Shown here piece by piece: positions 32,552-38,463 of a DNA stretch of 38,463 nucleotides. The stretch comes from Candidatus Gastranaerophilus phascolarcticola (GTDB lineage Bacteria; Cyanobacteriota; Vampirovibrionia; Gastranaerophilales; Gastranaerophilaceae), in NCBI GenBank assembly GCA_001899335.1, contig MOYE01000004.1, positions 262,264 to 300,726 on the forward strand. Reading direction: 5' to 3'. How positions within the stretch are numbered: position 1 is the first letter of the stretch; each line of letters begins with the position of its first letter. Both the position numbers and the translations under genes were made by a program. Under the pieces are notes generated by a model. That model ran no database searches. It was given only the letters and a program-made list of their open reading frames with translations, and was not told where the DNA came from.

Positions 32552-33163
32552 ATGATATCAGCCATAGTTCAAACCCTGATAACCGTTGTAATTGCGTATA
32601 TTATTGGCTCAATTCCGACAGGATATTTGATTGTAAAACATTTTAAGGGCGAGGACATCCGCAAAATCGGTTCCGGCTCAACCGGCGCGACTAACGTAAA
32701 ACGCGTTATGGGTAAAAAATGGTTCTTTATTACACTTTTCCTTGATATGTTTAAAGGCATGCTCCCTGTGCTGTTGGCTGCATATTTTATGACCGCGTTT
32801 GCCGATTTGGGCTTGCTGCCTGTTCTTGCTGCGGTTGCAGTTTTAATCGGACACAGCAAATCAATTTTTCTCGGGTTTACCGGCGGAAAATCTGTTGCAT
32901 CAGGTGTGGGTACAATTTTAGCGCTTAACTGGATTGCTGCAGTTGTTTTCGGGCTTGTATGGGTTGTGATTACCAAAACAAGCAAGTATGTTTCACTCGG
33001 TTCAATAATTGCAATTTGGTCAACTCCGATAACAATGTTTTTAACCGGTTCGCCGATTGCATACGTTGTTTACGCCGTTGTTGGTGCAATCTATATTACC
33101 TACCTCCATCGCGAAAATGTTCAACGTTTGGTTAAAGGCGTTGAAAACAAAACGGAATTTTAG
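32552..33163 (+). CDS. plsY: Acyl-phosphate:glycerol-3-phosphate acyltransferase
   Basis: 203 residues, an integral membrane enzyme of about six or seven helices that starts phospholipid synthesis by acylating glycerol-3-phosphate from acyl-phosphate. Conserved motifs: GSIPTGYLIVKHFKGEDIRK then GSGSTGATNVKRVMGKK (motif 1), GHSKSIFLGFTGGKSVASGVG (motif 2, given in part), and the C-terminal HRENVQRLVKGVENK. AGGAG overlaps the waaA end and the gap is three bases, so both are membrane-lipid genes in one operon. Confidence 0.96.
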   Translation: MISAIVQTLITVVIAYIIGSIPTGYLIVKHFKGEDIRKIGSGSTGATNVKRVMGKKWFFITLFLDMFKGMLPVLLAAYFMTAFADLGLLPVLAAVAVLIGHSKSIFLGFTGGKSVASGVGTILALNWIAAVVFGLVWVVITKTSKYVSLGSIIAIWSTPITMFLTGSPIAYVVYAVVGAIYITYLHRENVQRLVKGVENKTEF

Positions 33164-33173
33164 GCAAAAGAAA

Positions 33174-33197
33174 AGTCCTATGTCTAACATTAGGACT
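33174..33197 (-). terminator. Hairpin after plsY, weak terminator
   Basis: AGTCCTA pairs with TAGGACT around a 10-base loop, ten bases after the plsY stop. The T-rich run lies on the minus-strand side (TTTCTTTTG), so its role as a plus-strand terminator is doubtful. Confidence 0.4.
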
Positions 33198-33284
33198 CAT
33201 ACATAAAATCTTGGGAGGAGATTTTGGAATAGTTGTACATGCATGATACTACAATTTTTTAAATCATGACACAAATTGGCAAAT

Positions 33285-33304
33285 ATGTTACAAAATTGTT
33301 ACAA
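33285..33304 (+). promoter_or_regulatory. Tandem (A/T)TGTTACAA motifs before the DUF4145-like gene
   Basis: ATGTTACAA (33285-33293) and TTGTTACAA (33296-33304) repeat with 11-base spacing, one DNA turn, directly before the ATG at 33307. The dyad TTGTNACAA also occurs at 10473, 12819 and 29655 in other intergenic regions. It could be a regulator site. Confidence 0.4.
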
Positions 33305-33306
33305 AT

Positions 33307-33999
33307 ATGAGAAAAACCGAGAGCAACTTCTATTTTTTAAAGGAAATAAACAGGAATATTTTCAAGCTGGCGCGTGAGGCGGAGGCGCTTTATCGTGACG
33401 AGTATTTTCAACAGTGTATGACACAGACCAGGTGTTTTGCGGAGAATGTTTGCCGCGAACTTCTTAATGGCAACCATCAGCCGAATGACACTTTTGATAC
33501 TATGCTTGCAAATCTTGACGATTATTTGATTAATTGTACTGAAAAACGTGAAATTATAAGCGATTTGTATTTCCTCAAAAAAGCCGGAAACCAGTCAGTG
33601 CATACGCGTGCGGTTGATAAGGACGGGATTAAGGCGTTGGAATGTCTGCAAAGAGCGTTTGAAGTTGCGGTAATGTTTTATTCAGCCAAAAACGGGCAGG
33701 ATGCCTCGGTTGCGCGGCTGCTTTTTGACGAAGAACTTCTTGTGACGGGCAAGCGCAGCAAAGACAAAAACACTTTGAAAGAAAAATATCTTCAAATGCA
33801 GGCAAAGGAAGAAGAAATGAACCGCCGCAAGAATGTTCGTAAGTCGAAATCTAAGTTTGACAGATATCCGACAGTGTCCAAAGCCAAACCTACGCTGTTT
33901 TTTACGCCTAGCCGCAAGGTAAAAATCGGAATTTGGGGTGCGTTGGCTGCGATTAGTCTCTTGACGCTTGGTGTGATTAAACTTCTTCTTGTAATCTAA
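33307..33999 (+). CDS. DUF4145-like protein with C-terminal membrane anchor
   Basis: 230 residues. Residues about 10-130 resemble the DUF4145/HsdR-associated helical domain: FKLAREAEALYRDEYFQQCM, TRCFAENVCRELL, then DLYFLKKAGNQSVHTRAV (the GN.(S/A)VH signature). A charged coiled linker follows (about 150-185), then a basic stretch and a single membrane helix at the very end (KIGIWGALAAISLLTLGVIK). The domain is usually fused to type I restriction subunits or found in defence loci; here it stands alone and is tail-anchored. No SD; TTGTTACAA lies two bases upstream of the ATG. Confidence 0.7.
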   Translation: MRKTESNFYFLKEINRNIFKLAREAEALYRDEYFQQCMTQTRCFAENVCRELLNGNHQPNDTFDTMLANLDDYLINCTEKREIISDLYFLKKAGNQSVHTRAVDKDGIKALECLQRAFEVAVMFYSAKNGQDASVARLLFDEELLVTGKRSKDKNTLKEKYLQMQAKEEEMNRRKNVRKSKSKFDRYPTVSKAKPTLFFTPSRKVKIGIWGALAAISLLTLGVIKLLLVI

Positions 34000-34075
34000 G
34001 TTTACAATCCGGGTCTTTGGACGCAATTTTTATTCTGCGCACCCGTTATAAATATTATAAAGGTAGTGTTATATA

Positions 34076-36886
34076 ATGTTGCGAATAAATAGTATTAATT
34101 TAACTCCGAATAATCAGATTAAATACGTTACGACTCCTGCGTTTTGCGCAGAGCCAAATGAAGTTCAAAAGCCGTCTGTAAAGAATGCAGCACCGGCTCC
34201 GGATTTTAATGTTAAAAAACCGATGGCGTACAGCAAACTTTATGAAGTAGAGCTTCCGTTTGACCTGAAAGCGCATTATTATAAGCTGGCAAACGGTCAG
34301 AAAGTTGTAATTGTTCCGAAAGAGGGCGCAACGGTTCTGAAAACTTATGTCAACACGGGTTCTATGAACGAAACCGACGACATTCGCGGAATTTCGCACT
34401 ATCTTGAACACAACTTCTTTAACGGTTCCGAGGGTTTGGAAAAGGGTGAATTTTTCAAAACTGTAGACAAAATGGGTGCTTATACCAACGCCGCAACGGG
34501 CATGGCTGAAACAAACTACTTTATTAAATCCAATTTGTTAAAAGATACCGATTTTGAAGAGCAGATGAGGATTCACGCATCAATGCTTCAAACACCGAAA
34601 TTTGCGCTCGAAATGCTTGAAAAAGAAAAAGGCATTGTAAATTCCGAAATCAATATGATTACGTCTGACCCTGTCAATATCGGGCTGAACAAAATGCTTA
34701 AAAACCTTTATAACATCAAGACAAATTCTGTAGATTTAATTGGCGGAACAACAGATAATATTAATAAGATTACGCGCGATGATGTTGTGAACTATTTCAA
34801 TCAAAACTATTATCCAGCTAACATGACAACGGTAATCACAGGCGATGTCAAACCTGAAGAGGCAATCGAACTGGTTTCAAAATATTTCACATCAGACAAA
34901 CAACCGCCTAAAGAACGCCATTTTGAAGAGCTTAAACCGATTGATAAACCAATTCGTGAAGATATAATTTCCGATAAAGCCAAAGGTACAACACTTTTGG
35001 TAGGTTTTAACGGACCTGAAAGCAATAATATTGAGGACAAAATTAAAATTACGGCGCTGAATATGATTCTCTCAAACCTTAGCAGTTCTCGCCTTGAACA
35101 TAAATTAAAAGACCTTAACACTTCTATATTTATAGAAGATGAAAAAATTTCCAGCCAAAAAGGTTCACCGCGTGCGATGATTGCTGGCGGTCAGACAACA
35201 GAAGAAAATTCCGAAAAAGTTTTGAAAATGCTTTATCAGGAAATAGAAAATATTAAGGTTAACCCGCCGACAGATGAGGAAATGGGGATTGCGAAAAAGC
35301 AATTATCCAAACTTTTCTCCTCAATTTTTGAAACCTCTGCCGGTGCAAACAGTATTATTGGCGAAGTCCTTTTAGACAGCGGATTTGATGAGATTACAAG
35401 GTTTGAAAAAATCGTTGACGGTTTGACCTCACAAGACCTTGCCGAAACCGCAAAAAAATATTATGACCTGAACAAAGCGTCAATTACGGTTGTTCACCCG
35501 GCAACGGCTGATGAAGAAAAGATTAAGCACAACCACGATGCTGCGAAAAATATATCATTCGGTTCCGCAAAAACAGTTCTAAACGAAGAAGATATCAAAT
35601 CATACGTGCTTCCGAACAATATGCAGGTCGTGACGAATAATATCAAAACCAACCAATCCAACCTTGTTGCTGAATTTTATATTCCGCAACACGATAAACT
35701 TTCCAAAAACCTCGGTGCAAGCCTGATTTTGGACTATATGCTTAATCAGGGCTCTGCCGGCAAAGATAAACAAACTTTTGCCAGAGAATTTGAGAAAAAC
35801 GGTATTAGCGGCAACTTTAGCGCCTCACTTAGAACAATCGGCGCTAATATGGAATTTGCCTCTGAAGATACCGCAAAAGCGTTGGATTTGATGAAAGAAG
35901 TAATTGAAAACCCTCGCTTTACCATAGAAGAGTTTAAACACGCAAAAGCGTTTGTAACCGATGCCATAATGATTTCCAACAAATCTGCGACAGATAAACT
36001 CAATGAAGAACTTTTCAAAGACGAGCCTACCGGCATGAATAAAGAACAAGTCCTTCAATCTATTGATGAAGCGACCTTTGACGATGTGAAAGAATTATAC
36101 AAACAGATTATGACAAATGCACAGGCAAGCATTGTAATGTCTGCCCCGTTTGAAAAAAATTCAAAACTTCAAAATACTCTTTTTGAAAAAATGAATACTT
36201 TTGATAATTTCCAAAAGTTTAACATGTCCTTGCGCAATAACTTCAAACCTATTGAAAAAACAAAGGTTTTGACGGACGATGACGCGACCAATCAGGCAAA
36301 AATTATTGAAGCGTTCACTTATAAATATTCCGGCAACATGCAGGATGCCCTGACGCTTAAACTTATGAACACAATTCTTGGTGACGGTGCGACTTCAAGA
36401 CTGTTCCAGGATTTGAGAGAACAGCGTAAACTCGCATACTCTGTGCGTTCCAGCCTTGACCACGTTGGAAATACCGGCATGGTAAAACTTTCTATTGGAA
36501 CAACCACAGAAAACGTTGATACCGGCGAAATTAGTTACGATAATGTTCAAAAAGCGATTGACGGGTTCAATGAAAATGTTGAGCGCATGAAGAATGAAAA
36601 AGTTAGCGAAGAAGAACTTGAAAGTGCAAAACTTTCATTGAAAAACGATATGCTCAACGCTGCCGAACATCCGATTGGCAGAAGTGAACTTTTGAACGAC
36701 GGTTTGTACAGCTTTTACGGGCTGACAAATATTAACCAAAAATTTGCTATGATAGACAAAATTACGGCAGACGATATCCAAAACGTTGCGAAGAATGTTT
36801 TTGGCGGCAAACCGGTTTACTCAATCCTTGCAACCCAAAATACCCTTGATAATAACAAGGAATATTTCAAGTCACTTGAAGCCTAA
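34076..36886 (+). CDS. M16 zinc metallopeptidase with both halves in one chain
   Basis: 936 residues. A 50-residue leader (MLRINSINLTPNNQIKYVTT, then PAFCAEPNEV) is not a classical signal peptide. The first M16 half is active: inverted zinc motif HYLEH (His108, Glu111, His112) and third ligand in EKGIVNSEINM (Glu191). The second half (from about 510) lacks HxxEH but keeps the substrate-binding Arg/Tyr block LREQRKLAYSV. This is the arrangement of clam-shell peptidases such as presequence-type or pitrilysin-type enzymes, and differs from two-subunit processing peptidases. It probably degrades short peptides. The stop overlaps the convergent gene by four bases. Confidence 0.88.
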   Translation: MLRINSINLTPNNQIKYVTTPAFCAEPNEVQKPSVKNAAPAPDFNVKKPMAYSKLYEVELPFDLKAHYYKLANGQKVVIVPKEGATVLKTYVNTGSMNETDDIRGISHYLEHNFFNGSEGLEKGEFFKTVDKMGAYTNAATGMAETNYFIKSNLLKDTDFEEQMRIHASMLQTPKFALEMLEKEKGIVNSEINMITSDPVNIGLNKMLKNLYNIKTNSVDLIGGTTDNINKITRDDVVNYFNQNYYPANMTTVITGDVKPEEAIELVSKYFTSDKQPPKERHFEELKPIDKPIREDIISDKAKGTTLLVGFNGPESNNIEDKIKITALNMILSNLSSSRLEHKLKDLNTSIFIEDEKISSQKGSPRAMIAGGQTTEENSEKVLKMLYQEIENIKVNPPTDEEMGIAKKQLSKLFSSIFETSAGANSIIGEVLLDSGFDEITRFEKIVDGLTSQDLAETAKKYYDLNKASITVVHPATADEEKIKHNHDAAKNISFGSAKTVLNEEDIKSYVLPNNMQVVTNNIKTNQSNLVAEFYIPQHDKLSKNLGASLILDYMLNQGSAGKDKQTFAREFEKNGISGNFSASLRTIGANMEFASEDTAKALDLMKEVIENPRFTIEEFKHAKAFVTDAIMISNKSATDKLNEELFKDEPTGMNKEQVLQSIDEATFDDVKELYKQIMTNAQASIVMSAPFEKNSKLQNTLFEKMNTFDNFQKFNMSLRNNFKPIEKTKVLTDDDATNQAKIIEAFTYKYSGNMQDALTLKLMNTILGDGATSRLFQDLREQRKLAYSVRSSLDHVGNTGMVKLSIGTTTENVDTGEISYDNVQKAIDGFNENVERMKNEKVSEEELESAKLSLKNDMLNAAEHPIGRSELLNDGLYSFYGLTNINQKFAMIDKITADDIQNVAKNVFGGKPVYSILATQNTLDNNKEYFKSLEA

Positions 36887-38463
36887 GAGAAAGCAGTAAA
36901 CGAACGCTCCGTATTTTTATCCATAACGCCTTTAATGGATTCAAGTTCTTTTTCAAGAGCGCTGTGTTCGGTATCTAATTTTTTCATTTTAATATCGAAT
37001 TGCTTATCTTCCGCTTGAATTTCTGCGAGAGTCATTTTGTATTCCGCTTCTGCTTTAGCGATTTTCGTGTCGTCTTGCGATTCATAGATGTCGCTGGTGC
37101 TGGAGGATTCAACTCTTTCCCAGGTAATGTCGGAACCGTTAGTGTTGTTTCTAAGAGCGGCTTGAGATAGTGTAACAAGTCCGTTGTTGATAGCGAATTG
37201 AAGCCATTCTGCGTTACCGGCTTGATCATTTGGCATGACAATGTAATTGTTATTATCTTTAGTAGATGATTTAGGTTTGTTGCCTACGGTGAAGTAGTCG
37301 AAATCCGCTTGGTCGTCATAGATGGAGTAGATTTCGTCAGAAACAGTGTTACCGTCCATAAGGTTCCAAAGGTTAGTGTACCATTGGGCGAGCGGTTTGT
37401 CGTAAATTTTGTCAGTATATTCAGGCATTTCCGGTTTTTGCGGCGCTGCAATATCAAGTGTAGGCATTTCCATATCAAATGCATCCGGTGGGGTCGGTTC
37501 CTCTGGTGGGTCAAGTGTAAGGTTTCTTAGGTCGCCATCAGTAAAGTTTATCAAAATATCGACCATCATGTCCGGACTTAACATTGAACTCGGAAATTCG
37601 GCTGACATACCGTCCTGATAACCCCAGTTTTGAGATAAATACATCATATCAATGGCTTTTTGTTTAAGACTTTTGCGTGAATAAGAGCCGTCAGGTTCTT
37701 GAACGAAGTCGCTTATCAAACGCCACATTTTTAATTCGGTTTCATTAATATTTCCTGCAGCGTAATCTTTCAATGCTTTATCCAAAGCATTTGTTACGCC
37801 TGTTATTCCGCGGTAATCGTCTGTGCCGTCGCAAAGACGTTTGTAATTACCTTCATCATCAAGTTCGTTAATACCATCTGAAACTTGTCCCATTTCAGAG
37901 TTACAGGTATTATCCATATAACCATTTGAATATCCGCTACAATTTACGTTATCACCCGCGGAGGTTATGTAAGGACCGTTGGTACCACCTTGGTCAGTAG
38001 TCGCATTATAGTCTATTAAGTGTCCCAAAACGTGAGTGTAACAAGATGCACGGTTGGAAGTTCCGTCCGGGTGTAATGCAGACCAATAGCAGCCCATGCT
38101 TTGTGGCAAGCCGTCAGGTAAACCGCTACTGGTTGAAGGAATTGCTAATAAATCTTCACTCTTACCCACGGCACCACTGAAAATTCCGTATAAATCAGGA
38201 GAGTTTAATGCATCTTCGTAGGCTTCTTTATCTTTTTCATATTGTTCTTGTTTTTGAGCATATTCTTCAAGTTTTTTATTGTATTCTTCAAGCGCAGCAG
38301 AGTAGTCGTCAAATTGTTTGTTGAATTCCGCAAGAGCTTTGTCGTATTCATCTTGTTTTTTGTCAAACTCTTCCATTTGTTTATTGTAAGCATCCAATTG
38401 CGCTTGGAATTCGTTTCTGCCTTCGTCAAAAAGTCCGTATTTGTCTAAGAATTCATAAAGGTT
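36883..38463 (-). CDS. Large coiled-coil hypothetical protein, N-terminus beyond window
   Basis: At least 526 residues. The frame is open to the window edge, so no start is assigned; a TTG at 38395-38397 is internal. The visible part begins NLYEFLDKYGLFDEGRNEFQ. A long Tyr/Gln/Glu/Lys coiled coil follows (EEYNKKLEEYAQKQEQYEKD). A globular middle is rich in Asn/Asp/Gly with several Cys (MGCYWSALHPDG, ASCYTHVLGHLID, NVNCSGYSNGY, MDNTCNSEMGQ, RLCDGTDDYRG), which would suit disulfides in an exported protein. Pro-rich spacers and a final helix ending ALEKELESIKGVMDKNTERS then FTAFS complete it. No known family, but the tail resembles recurrent lineage-type proteins. Confidence 0.75.
   Translation of the reverse strand, partial: NLYEFLDKYGLFDEGRNEFQAQLDAYNKQMEEFDKKQDEYDKALAEFNKQFDDYSAALEEYNKKLEEYAQKQEQYEKDKEAYEDALNSPDLYGIFSGAVGKSEDLLAIPSTSSGLPDGLPQSMGCYWSALHPDGTSNRASCYTHVLGHLIDYNATTDQGGTNGPYITSAGDNVNCSGYSNGYMDNTCNSEMGQVSDGINELDDEGNYKRLCDGTDDYRGITGVTNALDKALKDYAAGNINETELKMWRLISDFVQEPDGSYSRKSLKQKAIDMMYLSQNWGYQDGMSAEFPSSMLSPDMMVDILINFTDGDLRNLTLDPPEEPTPPDAFDMEMPTLDIAAPQKPEMPEYTDKIYDKPLAQWYTNLWNLMDGNTVSDEIYSIYDDQADFDYFTVGNKPKSSTKDNNNYIVMPNDQAGNAEWLQFAINNGLVTLSQAALRNNTNGSDITWERVESSSTSDIYESQDDTKIAKAEAEYKMTLAEIQAEDKQFDIKMKKLDTEHSALEKELESIKGVMDKNTERSFTAFS

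Noticed and set aside
1..38463. tRNA, rRNA, CRISPR or transposase genes
   Set aside because: None was recognised by eye on either strand; a tRNAscan/Infernal run would be needed to exclude unusual RNAs.

Overview
ORGANISM. The window looks like chromosomal DNA of an AT-rich, host-associated, diderm bacterium. It has a Kdo transferase (WaaA), a lipoprotein and many small exported or surface-like proteins of no known family. The standard code is used: RF2 is present and TGA serves as a stop. Several lineage-type hypothetical proteins carry short polar leaders with Phe-containing motifs (VHFAG, TTPAFCAEP, NSNAFNRDY), and there is a stand-alone HELGH membrane peptidase. Together with the gene mix this resembles gut Gastranaerophilales (Vampirovibrionia/Melainabacteria). 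That placement is from recollection of family style, not from a search, and is moderately confident. No tRNA, rRNA, CRISPR array, transposase or intact prophage was seen.

LAYOUT. 1-3564 (minus): the start of an unknown gene, a histidine-phosphatase-fold protein lacking key catalytic residues, and clpB. 3749-5523: a candidate secreted toxin or bacteriocin (plus) with a convergent three-helix membrane protein that could be its immunity partner. 5561-10402: an unknown protein with a possible Cys/His site, a TOPRIM protein, and a TPR protein translationally coupled to a lipoprotein. 10607-12670: small genes, an exported SNase-like nuclease, and a regulatory cassette (double AbrB, XRE, two small proteins) ending at a strong terminator. 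12671-13033 has no gene but contains inverted repeats. 13034-16249: anmK and a large Ala/Lys-rich coiled-coil protein. 16409-21653: the cysS-spoIID-murJ-tsaC operon, in which every junction overlaps. 21634-24714 (mostly minus): a frameshifted HAD gene, an XRE regulator (plus), a single-cluster ferredoxin, deoB-aroQ, and a small protein. 24914-29039 (plus): a histidine-less sensor kinase, a MalK-type ATPase, a HELGH peptidase, and prfB with its programmed frameshift. 29055-29555 (minus): an EF-hand-like protein. 29702-33163 (plus): xerD-like recombinase, a BioD-like protein, waaA, plsY. 33307-38463: a DUF4145-like tail-anchored protein, a double-domain M16 peptidase, and the 3' part of a coiled-coil protein.

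MAIN DISCOVERY CANDIDATES. (1) Two families of about 104-120 bp dispersed structured repeats sit at gene 3' ends. Family A has three full copies plus a fragment; family B has two copies. Stem sequences differ between copies but base pairing is kept by compensatory changes. One A copy supplies the last codons and stop of clpB. One B copy is flanked by an 11-bp direct repeat made of the last codons of a ferredoxin gene. (2) The toxin/immunity-like convergent pair at 3749-5523. (3) Three members of enzyme families with missing catalytic residues: the phosphatase, the sensor kinase and the BioD-like protein. (4) A recurring promoter geometry, a -10 box followed by six bases and then ATG, which suggests leaderless transcripts.

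HOW THE GENES WORK TOGETHER. Much of the core content serves envelope building and turnover: murJ (lipid II flipping), the SpoIID-domain protein and anmK (peptidoglycan turnover), waaA (lipid A-Kdo) and plsY (phospholipid entry). A second theme is translation: cysS, tsaC, prfB. Accessory islands separate these blocks.
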